Shown in pieces: positions 49,081-61,500 of a stretch of DNA of 64,000 nt; the stretch's first letter is position 1, and every line of letters begins with the position of its first letter. This DNA comes from Adineta ricciae (lineage: Eukaryota > Rotifera > Eurotatoria > Adinetida > Adinetidae). The position numbers and the translations under genes are program-made. The notes beneath the pieces are model-generated. The model made no database searches and was not told where the DNA came from. It saw only the letters and a list, made by a program, of their open reading frames with translations. Location of the stretch: assembly GCA_905250025.1 (NCBI GenBank), contig CAJNOJ010000088.1:186001-250000 (forward strand), given 5' to 3'.

Positions 49081-50713
49081 TCAGTCCGCCAGCAATTGAG
49101 ATGCTATTTTATTCGGAACAGAATCGTAATTCTGCAACTTCGGCTGTTCTCTGTTTGGTATTGAATTAAGACTTCCTGCCACGAAATCCAGATGCACTCG
49201 AATGAACATTGCATCGTTTTGTGCGTAACGATTATTATTTTTCATTATTTTTTCCAAAGGATAAAACTGGTCCACTTTGCATGGAGGATTCGAATCATTC
49301 ATTGGTCTTTGAAGTGGTGGCATAGACGGATCCATATGGATCGGATATGAAATATCATTTCTTTTTCCGGATAAATCAACTATCGCCAGTGTGATTGGAT
49401 AAGGCATCGGCCAGCTGAGAATAGCATCATACTCTCCGCGAAGGATGGCAACGGCTACTGAAATATAACTCGTTTTTGTCAATGTATTCTCATAAATTTC
49501 ACATTGAAGTACTAATTTGTATCCGCTTTGGCAAGTGAGAAACACGTTAGATTGTAATGTCTGTCGATTGCTTATCAAGTCGGACAGTTTCACCTTCCAG
49601 ATGTAAGTTCCGTCTGTATCTAATAGTCTCGAGCCGCCTATCGGTTGAGATTTCATTTTGTTTAAAATTTCAGTTATACTAGTTATGATTTGATAAATAC
49701 TTTTAATTAATTTAACCGCATTTTCCGCTGATTCTTTAACAGCAACGGACTGTGTTCGTATTTCATTAATCTTTGTTTCCATGTCTTGCTTTTTCGAACT
49801 CAACTGGTGGCAATTTCTCGTGCATTGGTCCACGTATTCAATCAAAGGATTTATCTTTTCTAAATACTCCCGTAATGTTTTTTCAAACGTCTGTTCGGCA
49901 TTTTTGGAATCTTTTGATAAAATGTTGTTTAATAATGATGGCGAAAATATTGTCTGTACGAAGTTTAACAAAAGTCGTTGATGGTAATTGCTTAAAAGAT
50001 GCTTTTCAATATATTTGTGGGGCACCTAAAAAACCCAAAGACTACTTTGTCTTTCACTACACAAACGTTCGTATTCATTCTCACCATTTTGTCACATCCG
50101 AGAAAACTCAGTGGACACTCTATCACACGATGTTCGCACGTATTATACTGATGACTGTTCAATTCCTGCGGAAAAACGAACTTTTCAGCGCAGTTAGGAC
50201 AAGGTAGGTCACGGTGCTTGCCTAAATGAATCTAACATAAAGCCATGGTTTGATCTTAAAAAAGATGATGAATTTCAATAGTCGATCACGTACAATCAAT
50301 TCAGGGAAGCGGCCAGAAAATTGTTCATTGCATCTTGGACAAGATATTTGCATCCTTCTCAGCTCGCGCTCGTAGCCCCTGTCTGGTTTTATCTAAATAT
50401 TAAATGGACAATTGTAAGACGAATGAAATCGTAGATCGTGTTAATATCGTTCTTACGTCACTGGCTCCAGGTTCTGAACAGAACGGACATTGCGAACATT
50501 GTTTTAATCTGTAAAATAGAAATTCAAATCGAGCTTTATATTGAACAATCCGAAATATCAAAAGAAATAATACTTTTCTGAACAATTTCCACAAATCCGG
50601 GTTCCACAGCACATGACCTGCATGGGAGGGAAAAGTAGAGAACGACATTGTACGCACAACAGATTCTCTATCATCGTCTCATTCCAAAACAATGTGCAAA
50701 ATTCCATGTTCAT
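49081..50713 (-). CDS. TRAF-family protein (RING, TRAF zinc fingers, MATH)
   Basis: This is a signalling adaptor and likely E3 ligase. Exons 50713-50574, 50508-50457, 50392-50294, 50231-50085 and 50025-49081 give 460 residues, all phases closing. The RING domain (LLCVQCRS, CCGTRICGNC, then CSQCPFC) spans exons 1-2. TRAF-type zinc-finger sequence follows (ISCPRCNEQF, LPCPNCAEKF, HQYNTCEHRVIECPLSFLGC). The last exon carries a coiled coil (residues about 180-260) and a MATH domain ending near YAQNDAMFIRVHLDF. The MATH core is recognisable from YIWKVKLSDL and GYKLVLQCEIYEN. Length and domain order match vertebrate TRAF1-6. The exon 4 acceptor at 50232 was chosen because it keeps the frame. Which TRAF class it belongs to cannot be decided. 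Confidence 0.88.
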
Positions 50714-53700
50714 AATATCTAAAATAAGGAATACACATCAGTGAGCCACACAATGGAAAGAATCAGCTGCGCGATCTTTTATTAACTTTATCCGATTGTT
50801 AGTTTCAAATGATTCTTGTTCATTATCTGTGCAGCAGTTTTTTCCTTTGATTAAGACTCTTCCTTTATTAAAAATCACGAAAATTTGAAAAAATCACGTG
50901 GAATTTTCTATTAGACAATTTTTCTATCAAAAACAACACAAACTGAGTAGTCGACATACTCTATACTAAAATATTAATTATTGATAATCTTCTAGAATAG
51001 CATCGAATATTCCACTGAAATGCATTCGAGTATCTGCTTTTTCCTAGACACATGTCCTTGATAACGAAACTACCATACTCATGTGAGAAAAAACCGATTG
51101 GCTGTTAGATGATGACTCATGGATGAAGTATCGCGATAAAATAAGGCAAAAACCGAGTCCGAGATATTTACAAATGCTCATAATAGGATAAAAAAATACT
51201 TACCTGCATCAGAAAAATTTGAAATTTTATTTTGTGTGTCTCACACGATCTACTGTTGTTTCATCCTTTTTATATGTCAATGAGACACTTTAAATAAGAA
51301 AAGTTGGTTTTTTCCTTCTTCTTTTTCTCGTCGCTATATATGTATGAGGCAGAACGCAAAAGTTTTCAACTTTAGTATGCGACGACTTGGTTCTTTTCAA
51401 TAGGCAGCATTGATGAAAAGTGTGTGCACATAATTGACAATATTGCCGGTGAGCAGAAGTGAAAAATGCATTTACAGCTCGTTGTAAAAATTGAAAATAT
51501 GATAAATAATATGACTGAACGATATATACAGGGCTCGATTCATCTTTGCTATATGTGAAAAATAGAGAGAAGCAAGGAAACTTATCTTTATTTTGAGCGA
51601 ATTTGGAAAGAAGAGTGTGAAACACAAGAATATAATATTACCATTCTATTCAATATTCACAACCGAGTGAATACCACGCGCAAGCTTAGTAAAGAAACGA
51701 AAAGGAAATGAAGCAGAACTGTTTTCATCGATTGTAAGCGTATCATATAAGGAAGTAATGCATAACTCGAGCGACAATTTGATCAATTATCAATTTAATT
51801 GATGCCCGCGATCAATCGAAACATTTTCTTTATTGCGAGAAGCTTATTTTTCACTAGTCGAACAAAACAACAATATTTTCACAGAAAACTTTCGAACTTT
51901 CATAAGTACGCACTATCGTCTCGAGAATCATTCTTCGTTGTTCGCATTACATCATATGGTTGTACCCATCCACCTTGCTCGGAACAATCTACAGTTTCTT
52001 TCTTTCATACGACTTTCTCCAACGAGTTACCAACTTTTACTGCATAATATGCAAATTCACTTTGAAGTTGGTAGTTACTGCCGGTGAAAACAAACAATCA
52101 TGAATCGGACATGCATAAGATGTTGGAATTTTAATAAACAAAGTCAGCCCATTCCTTGGAAAAATACTTTGGATGAATCATAGTCACTTGTACGGTTTAT
52201 CTGCATAAGAAACTCATTTGAGTCTGATTATGCTAAAGTGCTTCAGCTGAATTTGTTTGGACTGGATGCTACTGTCTTTTGGTAATCGAAAAATGAAAGC
52301 TAGATTTTGATTGAAACGTTGCAGAACAAACTGAAAGTTTTTCGAATCTATTGACCTCAATATCTTTATTACGATCGGTAACATTTGCTTTCTAATATAC
52401 AACGTTTCATCATTTTAAATTCACGCTGAGATGAAAATATTATATTCAAGAGACGTAAGTGCTTATCCAAATGCTTTCCGGCGATATCGAAAGTGGACGT
52501 CATGCATGATGTTATTCTTCTCTATGGATAATCATTATTTGGTTAGCGCAAAATTCAGTCGAACATCCTGATGATGTATTGCTCGCTACTGACAAATGAT
52601 AGGCTAATTTGATCATCAGTAGTAATCGACGATGCGCAAATCGAATTGAAACGTAGATTTCGCGTGCTGAAAAAACGAGTTGTGTTTTAGAAGAAAGTGT
52701 ATATCAGGCGTTACCGGTGGCTAGTTAGTTCATCAATATTCTTCGAAGGAAACTGAGCGAGAATGTATGAAACTGATGGCGAATTAAGTTAAGAACATGT
52801 TTGGGTGAAAAACATTAATGAAGAAAAGCGCAGATGGGCATGAATAACGTTCTACGAAAGTATTTAAAAAGCAATAAAAGTAACAAGTAAAAATAGATAG
52901 TAGTGTGTAAAAAGAATCATTTCTTTGCAAACTATAAATACGAATAAATTTCTTCTTCGTCATTCGTTTTCCTCCTACATGTATGTGCAGAAGGGAAAAA
53001 ACACTGATGCAGATAAAAAAAACTTCCACCTTCAAATACTTGTTATCACAGGTGAAGCCACATAGGCATCTAATTTGTTATCATTACATGTGATCGATGA
53101 AAGTTGATTTCCATAATGCTTCAAAAGCAAATTAACACGTTCTTCGTCGATTGATTCCCTTCTCAAGCTGTCACATCATTAATATTTGCTGAAAATGAAC
53201 ATTCGTGTTCTCATATCGTCTCCAACAATCAACACGTCTTCGATTAATTATTTTTTCAAGACATTCATGAACGAATCGAGATCAGTATCATAACTTTATT
53301 TACAACAGAAAATATACGTTTCGATGGTCTTCAAATCGAATCATTACTTCAGTTGATAAGTGAAACCAATTGGATATGAACTTGACAAAGATGGCAAGCA
53401 TCTGGAAAACGTTTTTCAAGTCAATCTTCGTCAGTTTATAGATAGACTTAAATTCTTTTTCTTGAATAACAAACCCTACTGAAAACTTTCAACTAGTATA
53501 GAAATCCTTTCAAAATTTAGCCTGTACACAACAGAAGAAACGTTTTGTTGACGGCGATATGCGTTCTGTAACGGAATACGCAAAGTGTAAATCTATTTTA
53601 AAACAAGCTGTGAATGTAAGAAAAGACTTCATCAGTGTACCATCCATGTCGTTCCAGACTAAATGGAGTGATAAACATGTCAACTTCCTACTGAAACTCG

Positions 53701-53958
53701 TGTCAAAATTTTGTGCAGAAATTGTGCCTTCTCTTGATGAAATAATCCAGTGGTTTAGCAACAATACAATCGCGAAGTGACGGTATAGATTGGAGAGAGT
53801 AAAACCTGATACGGAATTTAACCCGAAACGAATGAAAATCAATTGATGAAACCACATTTAATCATGAATATACATCGTAAACTTTAAAAAACGTTTTATT
53901 TAATGGCTTTTCTATCCATTATATACGAATAACTCGTTGGTACAACAAGTAGAAACTC
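50714..53958. other. Long gene-poor region with possible gene remnants
   Basis: 3.2 kb with only short frames. Coding-looking fragments appear at about 52620-52690 (translating to DDAQIELKRRFRVLKKR) and at 53257-53780, described separately. Frames at 51290-51625 and 51799-52087 lack sequence character, and I reject them. Confidence 0.45.
53257..53780 (+). pseudogene. Unrecognised coding remnant with frameshift
   Basis: Three open stretches look like real protein but do not join cleanly. Fragment 1 (53257-53379) includes IRFDGLQIESLLQLISE. A +1 shift near 53371 gives fragment 2 (53372-53482), including DGKHLENVFQVNLRQFIDRL. Fragment 3 (53523-53780, after a TTTAG at 53516-53520) includes FISVPSMSFQTKWSDKHVN and ends at a TGA. 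No GT donor sits at the end of fragment 2. This is either a decayed gene or exons of a gene whose introns I cannot place. The family is not recognised. Confidence 0.35.
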
Positions 53959-54031
53959 GCCTTGGTGGCTCAGTCGGTAGAGCGTCAGTCTCATAATCTG
54001 AAGGTCGTGAGTTCGATCCTCACCCGGGGCA
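53959..54031 (+). tRNA. tRNA-Met (CAT), elongator
   Basis: The 73 nt gene folds as a full cloverleaf. The acceptor stem GCCTTGG/CCGGGGC has two G-U pairs, and the anticodon loop is CTCATAA. The A box (TGGCTCAGTCGG) and B box (GTTCGATCC) are present. Positions 26-73 are almost identical to animal elongator tRNA-Met. A run of five T residues near 54038-54042 would end Pol III transcription. There is no intron and no encoded CCA. Confidence 0.96.
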
Positions 54032-54431
54032 GATTCCTTTTTATTGCATTTTCCTGTAAATTTCCTTCGTTCGCAACATCTTGCACGCTAGTATTTTTTT
54101 TCTCATTCGAAGAAAACGAGTACGTTTGTGTCAGAGGTTGTCAATTGAAAATTTTTTAAAATCTCTTTGCAAAAGCAGGGTACAACGCATGGATTTGTTT
54201 TCTTTTTTTTGTAATCATCCAAACGTGAACATCACACACATGACCCAAAAAAACATGGTAGAAAAAAAAAAACAAAGATACTTCACCATCCGATATAGAA
54301 ACCTTTTTTGTAACGAGATAAACACAACAAACAAGAAAATATCATTGTGGATAAATTGTTATTTAACGGGGAGAAAGAGAGAGAGAGAAAACGTGAAAGA
54401 AAAAGAAAGAAAACGAACATTAGTAACTAAA
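54032..54431. other. 3' flank of tRNA-Met and caprin 3' UTR
   Basis: This contains the Pol III T-run and, on the minus strand, the 3' UTR of the caprin gene with A/G-rich tracts (a GA repeat at 54371-54389). No other gene. Confidence 0.5.
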
Positions 54432-56136
54432 TCATTGTTGTTGTTGATGGTGAGAATGAGTTGAGTTCGGTGGTGCTGAATGAACTTGTTGTGGTTGATT
54501 ATTGTTTGGGTGATACTGAGCAGGGTTTTGATATCCATTACCGTTATTGTTATAACCGCGATTGCCGCCACGGTAATTACCGCCACGATTACCTGTGTCA
54601 CAAAGATGAACATTTGAATTCATTAAGAATATCATTTGTTTTACCTCGATAATTTTGGTTTGAACCGCCACGGCCACGGTTATTGTTATCATAATAGGAT
54701 CGTTGGCTAGGATTACCGTATGAATTGTCATATCCACCACCACCTTCAATAGAACGAATGATGCCTGATTGAGATATTCAGTAAGTCATTCTTACGTGAT
54801 CCTCTCCATTGTTGATGATAATTATTCGATCGACCACGATGATAGGCTCGGTTTCCGCCTCCGTTAGAAAACTGTCCACCTCGCTGAGCATTTCCACGTT
54901 GTTGTTGTTGTTGCCACTGCTCGTCGCCTTGTTGATCATGTGCATCGACGAGATTTGTGACGTTATCTTGCTGCTGATTATCCAAAGACAATAGTGAAGA
55001 AGTTTGTTGATCTAAACACCCGAGTTAGCCAAGGTTCAAGAAAAGCTCGTCAAGAACTCACTTAAATCAATACCAGTCGATGGTTGCGAATATTGGTTTG
55101 AATCACGAGTTTGATCATCATCATTATCTTGACTTTGATTAGTTAAATCATTAGAAAGAAACTGACTATTTTGAATAATTTGTTCCACAGACACGTCTTG
55201 AGTTCGCGTATCAAGTTGAAATGGATATTCGTTGAAATTATTGGTTGCGATCGCATGAACATTGTCGGTCTCGGTATTGGTCTCGTTTGTTTCATCGGAT
55301 TCTTTGGTTTGAACTTGTTCCGTGGTCTTGTCAGATGACGATACTTGAGGTTCACTTGTTTGAATTAAACGTTCAAGAACTGCTCGGACGTCGTGAACAT
55401 TTCTTCCCTGAAGGTTTTTCACGGATGTTGCCGACGATCCACCCTGATAGATCGATAGAACTGTGTCGATTGAACGAGATATTGAGTTTAATGAACTATC
55501 TGCTGGATTGATTACTGTTGATAGTTCATCTAACAGCGTCGACTCTTCAGGTTTCAATGTTGTTGGCCGGTGGTCGAGAAGATATCGAAGTTGAGCATAT
55601 TCTCGTAAACGTTGAGAGACTAATGAACGTTTCTCGGCTGTGGCTTGTTTCAAAAGATTTTTTTGATATTTCACAGACTAAAAGTAGCCGAATAGCAAAT
55701 TCGAAAGAAACCTATGAATGTTTTCCTACTTCGATTTGAATCTTTTTGATTTGTTCGCTGAGTTCTTTGACACATTCCATTTGACCAAGCACTTCCGGTA
55801 ATTTGGCTAACGCATCTTTTTGGTCTTTGTGAAGTTCTTTGCCCGATTTTTCGGACTTCTCAAATGCTTCCAATTTTTCCTGAAAATAACAATAGAAATA
55901 ATCGTTTGCGCGTCACTGGGAAAAATCCGAAATGTCTCTTTGTGCTTGACATCGACTCAACTCGGTCATACCTTTCGCTTTCCAAGATTTCGTTGTTTCT
56001 TCTCTAGAACGCTGAGTACTTGAATGATGGGATCGGCATTTGTTGAATCCGTTGTAGTCGTCGGTGGTGGTGTTGATTTTCCATGAGTATTTGATGCTGT
56101 TGATGGTTGTTGTTGAATATCAGTGACGGAAGGCAT
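54432..56136 (-). CDS. CAPRIN1: Caprin-family RNA-binding protein
   Basis: Caprin is a cytoplasmic mRNA-binding regulator found in stress granules and transport granules. Exons 56136-55972, 55879-55730, 55677-55062, 55011-54796, 54764-54645 and 54592-54432 give 475 residues. The conserved helical HR1 region covers residues about 40-200: VLEKKQRNLGKRK, LPEVLGQMECVKELSEQ, LREYAQLRYLLD, then TLLDELSTVINP. The rest is low complexity: a Gln/Asn/Asp-rich middle, then an RGG-type tail (GRGGSNQNYRG, NRGGNYRGGNRGY) and a Gln run at the end. It is shorter than human CAPRIN1 (709 residues); the middle portion is reduced, and the C1q domain of CAPRIN2 is absent. The intron before exon 5 is only about 31 nt (54795-54765), near the lower limit of what can be spliced, so that junction is the weakest. 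Confidence 0.82.
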
Positions 56137-57538
56137 TCTCAGCAATTTCGATTTGAATGAATAATCAAAGTTCGGAAGTTCTTTCGGTTGATGAAAGAAA
56201 ATGAATCAATATCTGAAACAAAAGAATGATGTTCCTATATGGCAAAAATTACGTCGAACAAATGAAATAAGAGGAAAAAGACGAGAAAAAAAGTAAATAT
56301 TGTCCTTAGAGAAACTTCAAGAGAAAGCGAGGAGGCCAATCCATAAGGACGAATCTATGGTGGTATTGTGATGTAGAAAAGAAATTTTCTATTGATCATT
56401 TTCTATTGTTTTATTTCGATACAATTCTTTACAATGAACAATCACCATTAATTACTCTTAATTCGAAACTTTTTCATACAGATGTCCTCATCTATCGACA
56501 GAGTGACCATGTGTATGTGCAAAACCATTTGTTCTTTGTCTCATTGGATTGGCGAGTCTGACGTATATCAATCAATAGGGGTTTTCTACCGATTATTATA
56601 TTGTGATGATATGTATTCAAAGAGCAGTTCAATGGATTGAAGAATGTTGTCGCGCGAAGATGAAAAGGAAGAAAAGTCAGCTCGATCCTGTTTGTTTGGT
56701 TGTTAATACAGGAGAGTACGTTTTTATAGTCAAATACAATCGATCGGCTCGTGTTTTTCTATCGCTCAATTCAATACAACGAAGAATGAACGTCTGTTTT
56801 GTAAATTTTCTTTTCTAATCACCTGTCGATGTTTGTAATTGAAGCTGAAATAATTCTTTTCGCCGAAGGGCATATATCCTGTTAGTGAATATGCATTTTC
56901 CAATTAGTATGATTAGATATATTTGATATGAAAGGTATGTTTGAGATTGATGTGGAACAGTATGAAAGATTTTTAATGCGTCAAGTAAAATAGAAAAGAA
57001 GCCCTAAAGGTAAGGCCCACTACCGCAAAGAAGACATGCAAGCTGGTAATTGGTTTCGCTCCGTGTTATCATGTCAGTTGCACACGCAATAGAAAAATAA
57101 ATTGAACACTGAAGTCTACAAGTTCTTCAAGGTTGTGTGCAGTTTTCTTCTCTCGTCGAAATCATGAAATAGGAAAAGAAATACAACATCAGATTTGCTG
57201 ATTATATTTGAGAAAAGCAATGAGTAGAAAACGGATGTAATTATGCCGAAAATAAATAAGCATTTCCGTCTGATCACAGATCGAAATGAACTTGCCGTGT
57301 TTCACTTCGAGAAAAATTTCAATAGTAAAGCCATTGCAACGAACCAATCGGCAGTTGCTATACAAAAAAAAACAGTGCACTAGCCTTTCAAGTTCTTTCA
57401 ATAGTTCGACACATCATCTCGATTTCTTGTTAAGTGGAATACTCAGTAAGCATCATTGTTATTTATAATGAATATAGCTAGTAACGCTTGTCATTCTTCA
57501 TAAAGCCTTTTTTGTTGTTATGTTCATGTACTCATTGA

Positions 57539-57913
57539 CTAAATAACAACAAGCGGAAACCGACGAACGAAAAGAAATATCTTAATCGACAATGGCATAA
57601 TTCTATTGAAGAAAATAAAATTAGAAGAGAAGAAAAGTCCATCAAAGAAGATTGAATAGTCGCTAGGCGAAAAGATACTTCGGATCTCGTTCTCATTTAG
57701 GTAAGAACACGAGTACTCGATCGGTGCTGCATTGCATGATTGTGATTTGAGGAAAATATATCGTTGATGTTCAAAAATAAAATTGTAAACTTCCGAACTC
57801 GTCTCCAGAACTTGTTCTCCACAATGGTAATCGTCGGAAAAAAATAGAACTGTGTCAGGTGCAAACGCAGTCTGTTGCAATAACTTGTCTATTCTAATTT
57901 TCATGATATTCAT
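57539..57913 (-). CDS. Doubtful orphan open reading frame
   Basis: This is a 124-residue frame from an ATG with no known family resemblance. The N-terminal half (PDTVLFFSDDYHCGEQVLE) looks protein-like, whereas the C-terminal third is dominated by Phe and Ile, as chance AT-rich frames are. It has no recognised upstream exon. It is listed because it is the longest frame in a 2.5 kb gap. Confidence 0.2.
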   Translation of the reverse strand: MNIMKIRIDKLLQQTAFAPDTVLFFSDDYHCGEQVLETSSEVYNFIFEHQRYIFLKSQSCNAAPIEYSCSYLNENEIRSIFSPSDYSIFFDGLFFSSNFIFFNRIMPLSIKIFLFVRRFPLVVI

Positions 57914-57995
57914 ATGATTGATTAATAGACGTCGAAAAACAAAACCTCTAGTTGATGTTTATTGGTAGATTTTATTAATGAAAAAAAAAAGGATT

Positions 57996-58042
57996 TCAAA
58001 AGAGAGAGGGAGAAAGAAAGAGAGAGAGAGAGGGGAGAGAGG
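57996..58042. repeat. GA-rich simple sequence repeat
   Basis: Purine-only tract of GA and GAAA units on the plus strand, interrupted by short G runs. Confidence 0.8.
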
Positions 58043-58593
58043 ATTTCCTCTCATCTCTTTTTCTCTTTCTTCGCAGTTTTATCATTGAACATTGTCCATA
58101 ACGCCTTTTTTTCATTAGCTTTTCCTTCTTAGAAAATACCAGTAAATTTCAATATGAGCTTTGTTAAGTGTTAATTACAGGTAGACATGAATATATAGAA
58201 AGATTAGGATTACTGTCAGTTGTTTTCTCTTTCTAGAAACGGTGCAACTGGAAGAACTACATTATTAATATAAAGTTGCAGACGTGCACGTATAAGTCAC
58301 TTGACGAAATCAATTACTTAGAAATTCTTTTTTCCCTACGACAGAAAACGTTTTCCTCAAGCTGTGGTGAACACATTATTAAAAAAAAAAGAGAGAAGCA
58401 GAAGAAGAGGAGTGAAGAACAAGCAAGGAGAAACAAGAATGTTACTTTTCTCGTTCAGCACCATCCCAGTATTATTTGTTTAAATCCAATGGATATTGAA
58501 CGAGAATAATAACACGCACATGTATCGTCAATAGTTATGGTATTGAATACAAGTGATTGATTAGTATTTTTATTATTAAAACGACAAGTCACT

Positions 58594-61500
58594 ATGGAAT
58601 ACGTTTCTTATTTTACCAATATTGCTCGAACCACAACACAAAATGTGTTAGACAAAATCAATGGGTATGAAAGATTTTTCTTCATAGCTGCTTTTGTGTA
58701 TCGATACGAGCACGAAGTCAGGAATGTTTTCTTTCCATTAATCTCTGCTTATTCACAAACAAAAAGAGAAGATGAGTAGAAGTTGGTTTTCAATGGCAAA
58801 GACACTCTTTCCATTCAAGTCTTAGATTAGCCGTTCAGTGCATTTTGTTTGTGTCTCGATGAGAAATGGAACAAATATGTAATTAATTAAACTTTTAATA
58901 AGATCTGCTCGTACTAGTAGTAAGAATAAATTCGGCTGAATTGATAGGAAGGAAATCTATCGATAAGGAGAAAAGATTCTCTTCTCCTATTAATAATGGA
59001 TTGACAATGCAAAAGCGCTGTCGGGTTTTTTAATATTTAATGGATAACTCGTGTCCTACTCGGTAAATGATATAGCTAATAGTCGGAAGGAAACCCAAAA
59101 GGAAGGTGATTTGAGTAAGACATGCAGAAAAGCCGAAAGATTTTCAAAGGTTTTCATATTTCCGTTCATAAATGAATTACTATTGATGAAACGAACCTTC
59201 GTTGAAAAACCAACGACTATATGATGGAAATTCATGCCCTCACTCGCGGTGCAGTTTGTAGAAGTTGTTACTTAAATTTGTTAGTTCGATTTAGTTCTTC
59301 ATAATATTCCGCTTATAAGTAAGTCAAGTGTGCAATGATTCTATATCATGGCTTTTTTTTCTCTAACGCGTACTTCTCGAAGGTTATCGTGATATAAATA
59401 AAATGAACAGTACCATTATATTAATCATTTTTCTGTCCTTACTCGCTATCTCCCTGTTGATGGATAGGCAAATTAGTCGTGCTAATGAATGAAAACCGTC
59501 AGATTGCATTCTGTGTTAACAGACTAGAATAATAGACGAGAAATTTGTTCAGAGTTGAACATATGTTCTTGTTTTGAAGTTTCCTACAACGTCGTAATCC
59601 TGATGCACAATCCGACTATGCTGAATTGGTTGACGATGACGATGGAACAGGTCATCGACGTATCAAAACTATCCCGGCGACATCATCAAAATACGGCTCC
59701 TATATTCCATCGCGTTTCCGACTCATTGATTCCATTCGAAACATGCCTGTACGGTATCAAACCGCATTTCTCAGTTCCTTAGGTTTTCTCATCTCGTTCG
59801 GCATTCGTTGCAATATGGGGGTTAGTGTTGTGGCCATGACACATAATGAAACAGAAAGATTGCCTAATGGAACCCTCAAAGTTATCAAAGTAAAGGCGTT
59901 CTACATCTCGAAAAGTAAATCCGACCGAAATCTTCTCGTCCTAGCTTGCTCAATTTGATTGGACACCAGGAATTATCGGCATTGTCGATAGCTCGTTCTT
60001 TTGGGGCTATCTGATTACACAGGTGCCCGGTGGATACTTAGCAGCAAAATTTCCTGCGAATCAGTAAGAAGAAAGTTCATTCTGTTCTCTTTGTGCGTTA
60101 CATTCGCGTGTATGTAGTGTATTTGGATTTGCACTTGGTATATCTTCGTTTCTCAATCTATTCATTCCATCTGCTGCCAAAGTTCATTATGGTCTGGTGA
60201 TGATTCTTCGAATTCTCCAGGGACTTGTTGAAGTAAAAGAATATAGATTGACATTTCATTTTGTTAAAAGGGTTTTCTATTTCTATTAAGGGTGTAACAT
60301 ACCCAGCAGCACACGGCATATGGCGATGGTGGGCACCACCATTAGAACGAAGTACTTTGGCAACAATCTCGTTCACCGGTTTGTTCGATGCTCATCAATT
60401 TTCTATTTCTTCTTATTCATGTTCTTCATTCGTCAAGGTTCGTACGCAGGGGCTGTACTTGGCATTCCACTGTCTGGAATTCTAACCGAGTACTTTAATT
60501 GGCAGGTGGCATTCTATTTTTACGGTATGTCATGTAATTCAGAAAAGGACTTTCTAAAGAGAGACATGCTTATTTGTAAAGGCCTGGTTGGAATTATCTG
60601 GTCTGTGTATTGGTGGCATTCGTCTTATGAACGACCAGCTATTCATCCGAAGATCAGCGAAGAAGAACGGATTTACATTGAAGAGAGTATTGGAGAAGCG
60701 AGTTCGATTGCCAATAAGGTAATGTACGATGTCAAATTTATGATTAGAATGCACTCATTCATCATAGTTTTGTGAAAAGAAAAGAATAATGTGTTGTTGT
60801 GGAATATTCATAAATAATTAATGTTTAGAAACGTGACATAAAGAAAGTCAGATAAATTTGTTTCGTGCGAAAATAAAATCTGCTCCAACCGAAGTGTAGA
60901 GTATCGTTTTGTTCCTGAAAGACTCTCTATTAATAAACCAAGGCCATGAAAATACTTGAGGGTATTACAAAGATTTATATCGTAACATTTCTCAGTCGAT
61001 TTATCGTTCCTAGAAGTGTCATAAATAGGCTTTTGCATTCTTTTTTGCCAACAATCAAAGTTAATTAAAAGATGAGTTGCCAAGTTGTTCTTGTCAGGAC
61101 GTAATCAGATAATTTATATCAGAACAAAATGTTACAAAGCGAATCATGTTTAGACTTGGATCAAACCACCTTGGCGAGAATTTCTACATTCAAAACCAGT
61201 CTGGGCAATCATTGTAGCTAATTTCTGTCGTTCATGGTCATTCTATTTATTAATTAATTCTCAAGCGGAATATTTTCGTGAAGCACTTGATTACAAAGTT
61301 GGCAAGGTGCGTTGGCTTTCTTGTTTTCTGATTAGTTAAGTTAAATTTCGAATGAAAACTTGTGTAGGATCCATTCTCAGCAGCTCTACCCCATTTGACC
61401 ATGTCGTGCATTGTTCCATTTGCTGGAAAATTAGCCGATTATTTACGGACAAATTATTTAACAACGACAGTCGTGCGAAAAATAATGAACTGTGGTGGTT

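Larger units (their letters stand above)
56137..58593. other. Intergenic region with GA-rich simple repeat
   Basis: 2.5 kb between divergent genes. A GA/GAAA simple repeat covers about 57996-58042. One minus-strand frame (57539-57913) is reported separately as a doubtful gene. Nothing else is supported. Confidence 0.5.

Noticed and set aside
51799..52087. Overlapping plus-strand frames after the TRAF gene
   Set aside because: Composition is Phe/Ser/His-rich as expected by chance, with no splice context and no family resemblance.
53510..53857. 115-residue minus-strand frame
   Set aside because: It is antisense to the remnant at 53523-53780, whose plus-strand translation has better amino-acid character.
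54359..54613. Hydrophobic frame rich in Val/Ile on the minus strand
   Set aside because: It is another frame of the caprin RGG-encoding exon; low-complexity Gly/Asn codons read as Val/Ile.
57996..58042. Purine tract as a telomeric or subtelomeric repeat
   Set aside because: It is a simple GA repeat of less than 50 nt, with no regular telomere-like unit.
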